A DNA stretch of 64,000 nt from Streptomyces albus subsp. albus (GTDB lineage Bacteria > Actinomycetota > Actinomycetes > Streptomycetales > Streptomycetaceae), in contig NZ_JODR01000029.1 of assembly GCF_000725885.1 (NCBI RefSeq), forward strand, positions 1 through 64,000, written 5' to 3'. This document shows positions 40,145 through 51,000 of the stretch, piece by piece; within the stretch, counting starts at the first letter, position 1; the number at the start of each line of letters is the position of its first letter. A program made the position numbers and the translations under genes. The notes beneath the pieces are model-generated. The model did no database searches. It had not been told where the DNA came from and saw only the letters and a program-made list of their open reading frames with translations.

Positions 40145-43100
40145 CTAGCGGGCCCAGGGTGATCCTCCGTCAGCCGGATGACTGCCCGGCGGCGGCCCGT
40201 GGGCGGCGTCCAGCAGCAGTCGCTCCAGCTCCGCCCGGTCGGGCAGCCCCTCGGGGCGCACCACGGTTCCGCTGCGTACGTACAAGAACGCGGCGCCGAC
40301 CCGGGTGAGCGGCATCCGCTGCTGTTCGGCCCAGGCCAGCCGGTAGACGGCGAGCTGGAGGGGGTCGGCGTCCTGGCCGTGGCCAGTCTTCCAGTCGAGG
40401 ATGTCGAACCTCACACCGCCGTCGGGGGTCTCCTCCCGGTAGACGGCGTCGATACGGCCCCGGATGACGCGTCCGGCCAGTACGAGCTGGAAGGGCGCCT
40501 CCACCCGGTAGGGGGTGCGGTGCGCGTAGGGGGTGCGCTCGAAGGCTTCCTTGAGGGCGGCCAGGTCACGCTCGTCGGTGATGTGCGGCGGCTCGCTGCC
40601 GTCGGGGCCCTCGCCTTCGGCGCCGGGCAGCTCGTCGGGGCCCAGCATGGGCAGGGTCAGCTCCTCGAAACGGGACTCCACCCAGGCGTGGAACCGGGTG
40701 CCCCGGCGGGCGGCGGCGGGCCTGGGCGGGCGCGGCATGGGCCGGGCCAGTTCGCGGGCGAAGCCTTCCGGGTCGGCGGCCAGGCGCAGCAGCTGGGTGG
40801 CGCTGAGCGTGCCGGGCAGCGGTACGTCCCGGACGGCCGCGCGGGAGCGGCGCAGCTCGTCGGTGAGGGCGTCCAGGTCGCGGTCCCAGGCGGCGACCAG
40901 CCGCGCCTCCTCGGGGGTCAGCTCGCCGGTGCCGGAGCCGGGGCCGGAGCCGGGGCCCGGGCCGCCGGGCCCGGTGCCAGGCGGTGCGGCGGGTCCCCCG
41001 GCCGTCGCGGGGTGCGCCGGCTCACCTGTGCGGGGCGCGGGCGGGCCCTCCGGGCGGGGGCCGTCCACGTGCGGCGGCTCCGGGCGGGGGTCTTCCGGCT
41101 GCTGCTGCGGTTCCTCCGGGTGGTGCCCCTCCAGGTGGTCGAGGACCCGCTGGGCGGCCTGCCGGCGCAGGGCCAGCGCCTCCTCGTCCAGCGGCAGCGG
41201 CCAGACGCGTTCCTCGGCGGGCTCGGCCAGCGCCGGGTTGGCCGCGTCCTGACCGGGCGGCTCCGCCCAGTGCTCGACCTCCCCGTGCGCCGGGTCGGCC
41301 TCGCAGTGGGCGCGCAGGGCCTCCAGGAACACGGAGGGGCCGCGGGGCCGCTTCTGGGCGGGTCCCCACCAGTGGCCCGAGCCCAGCAGCAGGCTGCGCG
41401 GCCGGGTGAAGGTGACGTAGCCGAGGCGCAGCTCCTCGGTGGCCTGGTGGGCGCGCAGCGCGTTCTCGTGCTCCTTGAGGCCCTTGGCGTGCCAGTCGGG
41501 TGCGGGCGGCAGGGTGGCGGCGTCGCCGCGCAGCGCGTACGGCAGCACCTTCGGCTGGGTGAGCCACGTCTCGCGGGGCTGCTCGCTGGGGAACTGTTTG
41601 GCGACCAGGCCCGGCACGGCGACCACGTCCCACTCCAGGCCCTTCGACTTGTGCGCGGTCAGCACCTTGATCGTGTTCTCGCCGCCCGGCAGGGAACTGT
41701 CCAGGCCCTTCTCGTACTGTGCCGCTGTCCGCAGGAAGGCGAGGAAGGCCAGCAAGGTCGCCTCCCCGTCGAGGGAGGCGAAGCCGGCGGCCAGGTCGAG
41801 GAACTGGCCGAGTGTCTCGCGCCGCCGGGCGGCCACCGCGTGCGGGGAGGCCGCCAGCTCCACCTCCAGCCCGGTGACGGCCAGCACCCGGTGCAGGACG
41901 TCCATGAGCGGGTCGGCCAGCGAACGGCGCAGGTCGCGCAGCTCGGCGGCGAGCCGTGCGAAGCGCACCCGGGCCTCGGCGGAGAACGGCAGCTCGTCGT
42001 CGTAGCCGTCGGCTTCCAGGAAGGTGTCCAGGGCGTCGGCGAGGGACCGCAGCTCGGCCGGGTCGGCGCCCTCGACGGCGGCGGCCAGCCGCTCGTCCGG
42101 GTCCGCGCTCTCGTCACCGGCGCGCTGGTGGGCGACCAGCAGGGCGGCGCGGCGGCCGAGCAGCGCCAGGTCGCGGGGGCCGATCCGCCAGCGGGGGCCG
42201 GTCAGCAGCCGCACCAGCGCCGCGTTGGAGGTGGGGTCCTGGAGGACCTCGCAGACGGCCACCAGGTCGGCGATCTCCGGCAGGTGCAGCAGCCCGGACA
42301 GGCCGACCACCTCGACGGGCAGGTCCCGCGCGGCCAGAGCGCCCTGGATCTCGGCGAAATCGGCGGCACCGCGGCACAGGACGGCGATCTCACCCGGCGG
42401 CGTGCCGGTGTGCACCAGGTGGGCGAGGGAGTCGGCGAGCCAGGCGATCTCCTCCGCCTGGGTGTCCAGCAGGGCGACGCGGACGAGGCCGTCGTGTTCG
42501 GCACCGGGCGCGGGGCGGAGCGCCTCGACCCCTTCGTGCCGCTCCCGCAGGGGCGCGGCCAGCCCGTTGGCGAGGGTCAGCAGCCGGCCGCCGCTGCGCC
42601 GGTTCTCGCTCAGCGACTGGCGGCGGGCCGGGGTGCCGTCGGCGTGCGGGAAGTGGCGGGGGAAGTCGTCGAGGTTGGCGACGGAGGCGCCCCGCCAGCC
42701 GTAGATGGCCTGGCAGGGGTCGCCGACGGCGGTCACCGGGTGGCCGGTGCCCTGCCCGAACAGTCCGGCGAGCAGGACCCGCTGGGCGACGGAGGTGTCC
42801 TGGTACTCGTCCAGCAGGACGACGGAGAACTGTTCGCGCAGCGCCCGGGAGACGTCGGGCAGCTGTGCGAGGCGGGCGGCCAGCGCGATCTGGTCGCCGA
42901 AGTCGACGCGTTCCAGTTCCCGTTTGCGGGCGCGGTACTCCTCGACGAGGCCCAGCAGCTCGTCCCGCGCCCGCGTGGCCTCGGGAATCCTGCGCAGCTT
43001 GTCGTTGGTGAGGCGGGCGCCCTCCAGCGAGGCGAGGAGTTCCGCATCGTGGGCGCGGGCCGCCTCCGGGCCGACCAGGTGCTCGGACAGTTCGGCGTCC

Positions 43101-43633
43101 AGCGCGAGCAGGTCCTCCACCAGGGCGGGCACCGACTTGGTGAGCGCCTCGAAGGGCCCTTCGGCGGCCCGCAGTACCCCGGCCGCCAGCTGGAAGCGGG
43201 TGGCGTCCGCCAGCAGCCGCACCGTCGGCTCGATGCCCAGCCGCAGCCCGTGCTCGCTCAGCAGCCGCCCCGCGAACGCGTGGTAGGTGGAGATCTGCGG
43301 CTCCCCCGCCTCGGCCGCCTCGCCGGCCCCCGGATCCGGCGCCGGGTCGGGGTCCAGGACACCGGCCCGGTGGAGGGCCTTGCGGACGCGGTCCGACAGC
43401 TCACCGGCCGCCTTGTTGGTGAACGTCAGCCCCAGGACCCGGTCCGGCGCGACCTGTCCGGTGCCCACCAGCCACACCACGCGGGCCGCCATGACGGTCG
43501 TCTTGCCCGACCCGGCCCCGGCCACGATCACCTGCGGGGCGGGCGGCGCGGTGATGCAGGCCGTCTGCTCCGGGGTGAACGGGATGCCGAGCAGCTCGGC
43601 GAGCTGCGCGGGGTGGGTGAGCTGTGCGGGCAC
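40145..43633 (-). CDS. adnB: UvrD-like helicase with C-terminal RecB-type nuclease, AdnB-like
   Basis: A 1162-residue subunit of the actinobacterial AdnAB double-strand break resection machine. The N-terminal motor has GAGSGKTT (39-46), VLLDEYQDTSV, GWRGASVANLDDF and TAHKSKGLEWDVV. An Ala/Pro/Gly-rich low-complexity insertion is at about 860-920. The C-terminal nuclease has FDILDWKTGHGQDADPLQL (PD-(D/E)XK motifs). It is the second gene of the pair, so by analogy with Rv3201c it is AdnB. 274 bases containing tandem repeats separate it from the first gene. Confidence 0.85.
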   Translation of the reverse strand: MPAQLTHPAQLAELLGIPFTPEQTACITAPPAPQVIVAGAGSGKTTVMAARVVWLVGTGQVAPDRVLGLTFTNKAAGELSDRVRKALHRAGVLDPDPAPDPGAGEAAEAGEPQISTYHAFAGRLLSEHGLRLGIEPTVRLLADATRFQLAAGVLRAAEGPFEALTKSVPALVEDLLALDAELSEHLVGPEAARAHDAELLASLEGARLTNDKLRRIPEATRARDELLGLVEEYRARKRELERVDFGDQIALAARLAQLPDVSRALREQFSVVLLDEYQDTSVAQRVLLAGLFGQGTGHPVTAVGDPCQAIYGWRGASVANLDDFPRHFPHADGTPARRQSLSENRRSGGRLLTLANGLAAPLRERHEGVEALRPAPGAEHDGLVRVALLDTQAEEIAWLADSLAHLVHTGTPPGEIAVLCRGAADFAEIQGALAARDLPVEVVGLSGLLHLPEIADLVAVCEVLQDPTSNAALVRLLTGPRWRIGPRDLALLGRRAALLVAHQRAGDESADPDERLAAAVEGADPAELRSLADALDTFLEADGYDDELPFSAEARVRFARLAAELRDLRRSLADPLMDVLHRVLAVTGLEVELAASPHAVAARRRETLGQFLDLAAGFASLDGEATLLAFLAFLRTAAQYEKGLDSSLPGGENTIKVLTAHKSKGLEWDVVAVPGLVAKQFPSEQPRETWLTQPKVLPYALRGDAATLPPAPDWHAKGLKEHENALRAHQATEELRLGYVTFTRPRSLLLGSGHWWGPAQKRPRGPSVFLEALRAHCEADPAHGEVEHWAEPPGQDAANPALAEPAEERVWPLPLDEEALALRRQAAQRVLDHLEGHHPEEPQQQPEDPRPEPPHVDGPRPEGPPAPRTGEPAHPATAGGPAAPPGTGPGGPGPGSGPGSGTGELTPEEARLVAAWDRDLDALTDELRRSRAAVRDVPLPGTLSATQLLRLAADPEGFARELARPMPRPPRPAAARRGTRFHAWVESRFEELTLPMLGPDELPGAEGEGPDGSEPPHITDERDLAALKEAFERTPYAHRTPYRVEAPFQLVLAGRVIRGRIDAVYREETPDGGVRFDILDWKTGHGQDADPLQLAVYRLAWAEQQRMPLTRVGAAFLYVRSGTVVRPEGLPDRAELERLLLDAAHGPPPGSHPADGGSPWAR

Positions 43634-43731
43634 TCCTCAGACGCTAGCGCCCGCGGCTGACAGCCGGCGCCGCTCCCCCGGGAGGGGCGCCGGCCCCCGG
43701 AGGGAGGACGTTTTCGGGGGCTTCTTCCGGC

Positions 43732-43841
43732 GTGGCCGCCGTCCCTCGCGCCGTGGCGGCGGTCCGTCCCCGGCATGGCCGCCCGTCCGTCCCCGGCGTG
43801 GCCGCCGTCCGTCCCCGGTGTGGCCGCCGTCCGTCCGCCGG
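43732..43841. repeat. Five 22-bp tandem repeats between the adn genes
   Basis: Units begin at 43732, 43753, 43775, 43798 and 43820 and read approximately GTGGCCGCCGTCCGTCCCCGGC. Spacing is 21-23 bases. Confidence 0.85.
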
Positions 43842-43907
43842 GCGCCGGGCACCCACGATGGCGAAGGTCACAGGCCCCGGGGGACGGCAGGCGGGCCGTA
43901 CGGCCGC

Positions 43908-46900
43908 TCACTCCACCACCTGGCGGCCCTCCGGGCGGGCCGAGCAGGAGGAGCGGAACGCGCAGTGGGTGCAGTGCTGGCCCGGCGAGGGGGTGAAGCG
44001 TTCGTCCAGTACGCGGGCGGCGGCGGTGGCCAGCAGCTCGCCCACCCAGTCGGGGCCCGGGCCGTCGTCCGGCTCCTGACGCTGGACGACCGGCAGCGTG
44101 TCCCCGCCGTCGCGTTTGGCGGCGCCCAGCCGCAGGTGCACCAGTTCGGCGCCGCCCGGCTCGGGGCGCCGCCCGTCGAACAGCTCGTCGGCGGCACCCT
44201 CCCGGACCGCGAGCTGGTAGACGGCAAGCTGCGGGTGGGCGGCGACCTCCGGGCCGGTGGGGCGGGTGCGGCCGGTCTTGAAGTCCACCACGTACGCGCG
44301 GCCCTGCGCGTCCCGCTCGACGCGGTCCATGCTGCCGCGGATACGGACGGCGTGCTCACCCGCCCGCAGCGTCACCTCGAAACCGTGTTCGCTGCCGACC
44401 GGCCGGCGGCCCTCGCCGCGCTCCATGACGTGCCAGCGCAGGAACCGCTCCAGGGCCGCCCGGGCGCTCTCCTTCTCCTGCCGGGACTTCCACGGCGCGT
44501 CGAAGGCCAGCCCGTCCCACACCGCGTCCAGCCGCTCCATGAGCACCGACAGGTCGGCGGGGCTGCTGCCGGAGGCCACCTCGTCGGCCAGCACGTGCAC
44601 CACGTTGCCGAAGCCCTGCGCGGCGGTCGCCGGCTCGTCGGCCTTGACCTCCCGGGCGAGGAACCACTGGAGGGAGCAGGTGCGCGCCAGCTGTTCCAGC
44701 GCGCTGCCGGACAGCGCCACGGGCCGGTCCCGGTCGCGCAGCGGCACCGCCGCCCGGGTCGGTTCGGCCAGCCCCCACCAGCGCTGCGGGTGCGCCGCCG
44801 GGACCAGCGGGAAACCCTCGTCGTCCCGCTCGGCCGCCAGCCGGGCCAGCCGCCGGGCGGCGGCGTCCCGCAGCGCGGGCGACGCCGACGGGTCGACGGT
44901 GGTGGCGCGCAGCTCGGCGACCAGCGCGGGCACCGACAGCGGGCGGCGCGGCCGGCCCGTGAGGTGCTGCGGCTCGACGCCCAGCTCCGTCAGGAACCGG
45001 GACGGCTGGTCACCGTCCTCCGCCTGGGCGCGCACCGCCGTCACCACCAGCCGCTCGGTCGCCCGGGTCACGGCGACGTAGAAGAGGCGGCGCTCCTCCG
45101 CCAGCAGCGCGGAGGCCGGCAGCGGCTCGGCGATGCCGTCCCTGCCGATGCGGTCGGCCTCCAGCAGCGAACCGCGCCGCCGCAGGTCCGGCCACAGCCC
45201 CTCCTGCACCCCGGCGACCACGACCAGCCGCCACTGCCGGCCCTTGGCGCGGTGCGCCGTCAGCAGCCGTACCGCCTCGGGCCGCACCGCGCGCTGCACC
45301 AGGGTGTCGGCGGCGATGTCCTGGGCCTCCAGCTCGTCCAGGAAGTTGAGGGCGCCCCGGCCGCCGCCGCGCTCCTCCGCGCGGGCCGCGACCGCGAACA
45401 GGGTGCACACCGCGTCCAGATCGCGGTCCGCGTTGCGCCCCGCCGGGCCACCCCGGCGGGCGGCCCGCTCCAGCCGGGCGGGCCAGCCGGTGCCGGCCCA
45501 CAGCTCCCACAGCGCCTCCTCGGCGGTGCCGCCACCGGCCAGCAGTTCGCGGGTCTTGCGCAGCAGCAGCCCGAGCGTGTGGGCGCTCTCGAAGGACGTG
45601 CCGGCCGGCGCCCCCGACACGGCGGCCGGGTGCGGGGCGTGGGCTGCCAGGCGTTCGGGCTCGGCCAGCGCCTCGGCCAGCAGCACGTCGGAGGGGCGGG
45701 GCACCTTGGCGCCGGCCGCGCGCTCCTCCTCGCGCAGCGCCCGGCCCAGACGGCGCAGATCGGCGGCGTCCATCCCGCCGAGCGGGGAGGTCAGCAGGGT
45801 CAGCGCCGTCTCGGTGTCCAGGCGGGTCCGGCCCTCCAGGGCGCCCTGGGCCGCCACCCGCAGCGCGGTCAGCAGCGGGGCGACGGCCGGCTCGTGGCGC
45901 AGCGGCACGTCGTCGCCGTCCACGTCCACAGGGACCCCCGCCGAGACCAGCGCGCGCCGCACCACCGGCAAGGAGCGCCCGCCGGCGCGGACCAGGACGG
46001 CCATCTCGCCCCAGGGCACCTGCTCCTCCAGGTGGGCGCGGCGCAGCAGGTCGGCGATGTTGTCCAGCTCGGCGCCCGCGGTCGCGCAGGTGAACACCTC
46101 CACCCGGCCCTCCTTGCCGGGCTCCGCCGCCCGGGGCGCCGGGACGGGCGTGCGGTGGGCGCGGACGGCCTCGGCGGGCAGCCGGGTGAGGGGCATGCGC
46201 GCGGTCAGCCTGCCGGTGGCCTCCAGCAGCCGGGGGGCGGGGCGCCAGGCGGTGCGCAGCACCCGGACCGGCGCGGGCGCCCCGGACGGCTGCCGGAAGA
46301 GGCGGGGGAAGTCGAGGATGCCGCCCACATCGGCCCCCCGGAAGGCGTAGATCGACTGGTCGGGGTCGCCGAACGCCACCAGGGTGCGGGCGCCGCCGCC
46401 CGCCAGGGCACGCAGCAGCCGCACCTGGGCGGGGTCGGTGTCCTGGAACTCGTCGACGTAGACGGCGTCGTAGGCGGCATCCAGCCGGGCGGCGACCTCC
46501 TCCCGCTCGGCGAGCAGGGCGGCGCGGTGCACCAGTTCCGCGTAGTCGAGCACGCCCTGGGCGTCCAGTACGTCCAGATACTCGGCGAAGAAGCCGGCGG
46601 CGGCCCGCCAGTCGGGCCGTCCGGCACGGTGTGCGAAGGCGTCGAGCGCGCCGGGGCCCAGGCCCAGCTCCCTGCTGCGGGCGAGTACGGCCCGCACCTC
46701 GTCGGCGAAGCCGCGGGTGGTCAGACAGGCGCGCAGTTCGTCGGGCCAGCGCACCGTGGCGCGCCCCCGCTGCTCCAGCGCGATCTGGCCCTCCAGCAGC
46801 TCGCGGATGTGCAGGTCCTGTTCGGGACCGGTCAGCAGCCGCAGCGGCTCGGCGAACAGATCGGCGTCCTGGTGGGCGCGCACCAGGGCGTAGCAGTAGG

Positions 46901-47354
46901 AGTGGAACGTCGTCGCCCGGGGGGCGGCCGGTACGCCCCCGGCGGGCACGGCCTCCCCGGGACGCCCGTTCGCCGGCCCGCCGGGGGCGGTGCCGTCCGG
47001 ACCGCCGGGCGCGGCGGGGCGGGGCAGCCCGCCGGACGGCCCGAGCCGCGCCAGCCGGGCCGTCATCCGGTCGCGCAGATCGACGGCCGCCCTGCGGCTG
47101 AAGGTCAGCACCAGGATGCGCTCCGGGTCGACGCCCTCCCGCACCCGGGCGGCCACCGACTCGACCAGGGTGGTGGTCTTGCCGGTACCCGGCCCCGCGA
47201 GAACGAGAAGAGGGCCGCCCCGGTGGTCAACCACGGCGCGCTGTGCCGCGTCAGAGGCAGGGAGGTCGGCCGGCCCCGCCGCGGTGCGCACCAGCCGGTA
47301 CGCACCGGGCTCACGGGGCCGCTGATGCGTGTCAGTGGTGACGGAGGGACTCAC
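43908..47354 (-). CDS. adnA: UvrD-like helicase with RecB-type Fe-S nuclease, AdnA-like
   Basis: A 1148-residue partner of the AdnB-like protein. The motor has AGPGTGKTTTLVE (about 52-64), VYVDEFQDTDP and VRLLTAHRAKGRQWRLV. The nuclease domain ends with VVDFKTGRTRP and HPQLAVYQLAV. A Cys before the nuclease (ARTCSLQWFL) and a terminal cluster (HCTHCAFRSSC) match the four-Cys iron-sulfur staple known from AddB-type nucleases. The ATG/GTG start is at 47354. First gene of the pair. Confidence 0.87.
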   Translation of the reverse strand: MSPSVTTDTHQRPREPGAYRLVRTAAGPADLPASDAAQRAVVDHRGGPLLVLAGPGTGKTTTLVESVAARVREGVDPERILVLTFSRRAAVDLRDRMTARLARLGPSGGLPRPAAPGGPDGTAPGGPANGRPGEAVPAGGVPAAPRATTFHSYCYALVRAHQDADLFAEPLRLLTGPEQDLHIRELLEGQIALEQRGRATVRWPDELRACLTTRGFADEVRAVLARSRELGLGPGALDAFAHRAGRPDWRAAAGFFAEYLDVLDAQGVLDYAELVHRAALLAEREEVAARLDAAYDAVYVDEFQDTDPAQVRLLRALAGGGARTLVAFGDPDQSIYAFRGADVGGILDFPRLFRQPSGAPAPVRVLRTAWRPAPRLLEATGRLTARMPLTRLPAEAVRAHRTPVPAPRAAEPGKEGRVEVFTCATAGAELDNIADLLRRAHLEEQVPWGEMAVLVRAGGRSLPVVRRALVSAGVPVDVDGDDVPLRHEPAVAPLLTALRVAAQGALEGRTRLDTETALTLLTSPLGGMDAADLRRLGRALREEERAAGAKVPRPSDVLLAEALAEPERLAAHAPHPAAVSGAPAGTSFESAHTLGLLLRKTRELLAGGGTAEEALWELWAGTGWPARLERAARRGGPAGRNADRDLDAVCTLFAVAARAEERGGGRGALNFLDELEAQDIAADTLVQRAVRPEAVRLLTAHRAKGRQWRLVVVAGVQEGLWPDLRRRGSLLEADRIGRDGIAEPLPASALLAEERRLFYVAVTRATERLVVTAVRAQAEDGDQPSRFLTELGVEPQHLTGRPRRPLSVPALVAELRATTVDPSASPALRDAAARRLARLAAERDDEGFPLVPAAHPQRWWGLAEPTRAAVPLRDRDRPVALSGSALEQLARTCSLQWFLAREVKADEPATAAQGFGNVVHVLADEVASGSSPADLSVLMERLDAVWDGLAFDAPWKSRQEKESARAALERFLRWHVMERGEGRRPVGSEHGFEVTLRAGEHAVRIRGSMDRVERDAQGRAYVVDFKTGRTRPTGPEVAAHPQLAVYQLAVREGAADELFDGRRPEPGGAELVHLRLGAAKRDGGDTLPVVQRQEPDDGPGPDWVGELLATAAARVLDERFTPSPGQHCTHCAFRSSCSARPEGRQVVE

Positions 47355-47545
47355 GTGGATCGCCTAAAGGGAGGTCTGTGCGGGGCGGTACAGACGCTAC
47401 GCCAGCGGACACGCGTGCCGCAGCGCCTCGCTCCCGCACCCCGCGGGGGCGCTGTACTCCGTACGGACTGCCGGGCGCCGCGGGGGTGCCCGCATGACGG
47501 AAGCTGGGGACTGTGAGCAGGATCAGCGCGGGGAGCGCCCCGGCG

Positions 47546-47953
47546 TCACCCGCTGCGTCCGTCCCAGCGGGCCCGGCGTATGTCGATGCGCGGGATGTGC
47601 CCCGGGGCGCCGGACGCCGCGGTGTTCTCGCGCAGCGGGGTGCCCTCCGCGTGGTAGTGCGCCAGCGCCTCGTGCTCCTTGCCCGCCAGCGGTACGCCGT
47701 CCGCGCGCACCACCCGCCACCAGCAGACCGCGCCGCCGTACAGCGCCATGACCCTGCCCACCTGGCGGGGGCCGCCCTCCTCCAGCCACTCGGCGATGTC
47801 GCCGTAGGTCATCACCCGTCCCGCGGGGATCGTCTCGGCAAGATCCAGTACGCGCTCCGCGTAATCGGGCAGGGCGGGGACGTCCGCGTCGGACGGCGCG
47901 GCATGGCCGTCGGACAGCGCCTCGCTGCGGGAATTTCCAGGCATACGGGCCAT
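47546..47953 (-). CDS. Alkyltransferase-like protein (MGMT fold, no catalytic Cys)
   Basis: About 135 residues. The MGMT C-terminal DNA-binding domain is present: LDLAETIPAGRVMTYGDIAE, then VGRVMALYGGAVCWWRVVRADG. The methyl-acceptor motif PCHRV is replaced by CWWRV, so the catalytic Cys position is Trp, as in the ATL proteins that bind alkylated guanine and hand it to nucleotide excision repair. Starts at 47953 or 47944 are both possible; neither has a strong ribosome site. Confidence 0.82.
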   Translation of the reverse strand: MARMPGNSRSEALSDGHAAPSDADVPALPDYAERVLDLAETIPAGRVMTYGDIAEWLEEGGPRQVGRVMALYGGAVCWWRVVRADGVPLAGKEHEALAHYHAEGTPLRENTAASGAPGHIPRIDIRRARWDGRSG

Positions 47954-48096
47954 GTTGCCGCATGCCACCGACAGCCGCCTGGAGTTGTCCACAGCCTCCG
48001 CACAGGGCCCGCCGATTCCTCCCCGGGAACCCCGGAATGCCCCCTCGTGCTCCCGGCGGGCCGTCCCTCGTGCCACCATCTTCCGGGCGGTGACGA

Positions 48097-51000
48097 GTGA
48101 TACGGGACCAGGACGAGACCGAATCCGGGCAGCGGCAGGGTGACGGGCCCCAGGCAGAGGGCGCACCCGCCGCCGGCCGTGCTGCCCGGAACGACGGCAC
48201 GAACACCCCGGACACCCCCGAAGACGTGAACCACTCCCCCAGCCCGGAACCCGGCGACCCCGGCGAGCACAGCACCCCGGGCGAGCACGGCACCTCCGGC
48301 GATCCCGGCAAGCCCGGCCGGCACAGCGACCCCGGCAAGCCCCGCGAACCCCGTGTTCCCGACAGCAACGGCGAACCGGGCAACCCGCCGGGACCTGCCA
48401 CACCCGAGAGCCACGGCACACCCGGCGACGGCACCGGCCGCCCCGGCGAAGCCAAGCGCGAAGTCTCCGGCGAAACCGGAACCGGGGCCGAGGGCGCAGG
48501 CGCGGGCAAGGACAGGGGCATGGGCAAGGCCCCGGACGAGCGCGAGGGCCCCGGCCGGACCCAGGGCACCGACGAAGGCGAGCCCGAAGGCCCGGACGGA
48601 GGCAAGCCCGGAGGCGAGGACGAACACCCACGCCCACCCGGCGGCGAGGCCGCCGGCGGGGAGGGCGAGGCGCCGGCGCCGGGCGAGAAGCTGGAGGCGG
48701 TCGCCAGAGGGGACCGCATCGAGGTCGAGAGCGACGAGCCGCTGCTGTCCGCGCGGGTGCACCGCCCCTCGGACCTGCTGCGGATGGTGCTGGGCATCCT
48801 CGGCATCGCCCTCGTCCTGATGATTGCCAACTTCGCGCACGGCACCACCGCCGGACTCGAACAGGACATCGACAAGGGCACCGCGGAGGCGCCCGACCTG
48901 CTCATCAGCATCACGGGGCTGGCCTCCAGCATCGCGGTGCTGCTCGTGCCCGTCGCGTTCGCCGTCGAACGGCTCATCAAACGGGACGGGCTGCGCATCG
49001 CCGACGGGGTGCTGGCCGCCGTACTGGCACACGGCGCCTCCCTGGCGGTGGACCTGTGGGTGGCCCAGGCGGCGCCCGACTCCATCCGGGACGCGCTCAC
49101 CAAGGCGATCACCCCGCAGGACGCCACCACCCCGGTGCACAGCTATCTGGCGCCGGTCATCGCCTACATGACGGCGGTCGGCATGGCCCGCCGCCCGCGC
49201 TGGCGGGTGGTGCTGTGGGGCGTGCTGCTGCTCAACGCCTTCGCCGTGCTGGTGCCCGGCTACACCACCGCGTTCTCCATCGTCATCACCATCCTGATCG
49301 GCTGGACGATCGCCTACGGCACGCTCTACGCGGTCGGCACCCCCAACATCCGGCCGACCGGCCAGACACTGCTGGCGGGTCTGCGGAGGGTCGGTTTCCG
49401 CCCCGTCAGCGCCCTGCGGCTGCAGGACCCGAGCGAGGCCGACAAACGCGACAACACCGACCGCGGGCGCCGCTACCGGGTCACCCTGGAGGACGGCCCG
49501 CCGCTGGCCGTGACCGTCGTGGACCGCGAACAGCAGGCGCAGGGCTACTACTACCGGGTCTGGCGGCGTCTGGCGCTGCGCGGCATCACCCAGCGGCGCA
49601 GCCTCCAGTCGCTGCGCCAGGCGCTGGAGCAGGAGGCGCTGCTGGCCTACGCGGCCATCGCCGCGGGCGCCAACGCGCCCCGTCTGATCGCCACCTCCGA
49701 ACTCGGTCCGGACGCCGTGATGCTCGTCTACGAGCACCTGCCCGGACGCAGCCTCGACGCGCTGCCCGACGAGCAGGTCACCGACGAGCTGATGCGGGCG
49801 GCGTGGCGGCAGGTGCGGGCCCTCCAGTCGCGGCGCATCGCCCACCGCAGGCTGGTCGGGGAGGCGCTGCTGGTGGCCCCTTCCGGCGAGGTGTACCTGA
49901 CGGACCTGCGCGGCGGCGAGATCGCGGCCGGCGATCTGATCCTGCGCATGGACATCGCACAGCTGCTGACCACCATGGGTCTGCGGGTGGGCGCCGAGCG
50001 GGCCGTGGCGGCGGCCGTGGACGTGCTGGGCCCGGACGCCATCGCGGACAGTCTGCCGCTGCTCCAGCCCATCGCGCTCAGCCGCAGCACCCGCACCACC
50101 CTGCGGCGGCTCGGCAAGGAGCGGGCCCAGCGGGAGCGCGAGGCCGTCATCGAGGCGTCCCGCGCCCACAAGGAGGCCAAGGCGGGCGCCGCCCGGGCGC
50201 ACGGCGGGACACACGGGGCCGAGGCCGCGGGGCGGGCGCACCGCAAGTCGCTGCGCGCGGAGAAGCAGGCGGAGAAGAGGGCCATAGACGAGGCGCTGGA
50301 GGAGGCCCGCGAGGAGGACCTGCTGGCGCAGATCCGGCAGGAGGTGCTGCGGATCAGGCCGCAGGCGCCCATAGAGCCCGCACGGCTGGAGCGCATCAGA
50401 CCGCGCACCCTGGTCAGCTTCATCGCCGGCACCCTGGCCGCCTACTTCCTGCTCACCCAGCTCTCGCAGGTGCCGCTGCGGGTGGTGGCCGACGCCAACT
50501 GGGCGTGGGTGGGCGGCGCGGTCGCCTTCTCGGCGCTGACCTATGTGTGCGCCGCCATGGCGCTGCTGGGCTTCGTGCCGGAGAAGGTGTCGTGGTGGCG
50601 GACCGTGCAGGCCCAGGTGGCGGGGTCCTTCGTGAAACTGGTCGCCCCGGCCGCGGTCGGCGGTGTGGCGCTCAACGCGCGGTTCCTCCAGCGTTCGGGG
50701 GTGCGGCCGGGGCACGCGGTGGCCAGCGTCGGCGCCTCGCAGCTGTTCGGGCTGGGCAGCCATGTGACGCTGCTGCTGCTGTTCGGCTACATCACCGGGA
50801 CCGAGCACACGCCCACCCTCTCGCCGTCCCGCGCGGTCATCGCGGGGCTGCTGACGGCGGCCGTGCTGGTGCTGATCGTCACGGCGGTGCCGGCGCTGCG
50901 GCGGTTCGTCTCCGACCGGGTGCGGTCACTGTTCGCGGGTGTGGTGCCGCGCATGCTGGACGTGGTGCAGCGCCCGCAGAAACTGCTCACCGGTGTGCTG

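Noticed and set aside
40178..47516. Very long open frames on the plus strand opposite the two adn helicase genes
   Set aside because: Their translations are Gly/Arg/Val/Gln-rich without domains and are antisense to genes with complete helicase and nuclease motifs. Such antisense frames are expected at over 72% GC.
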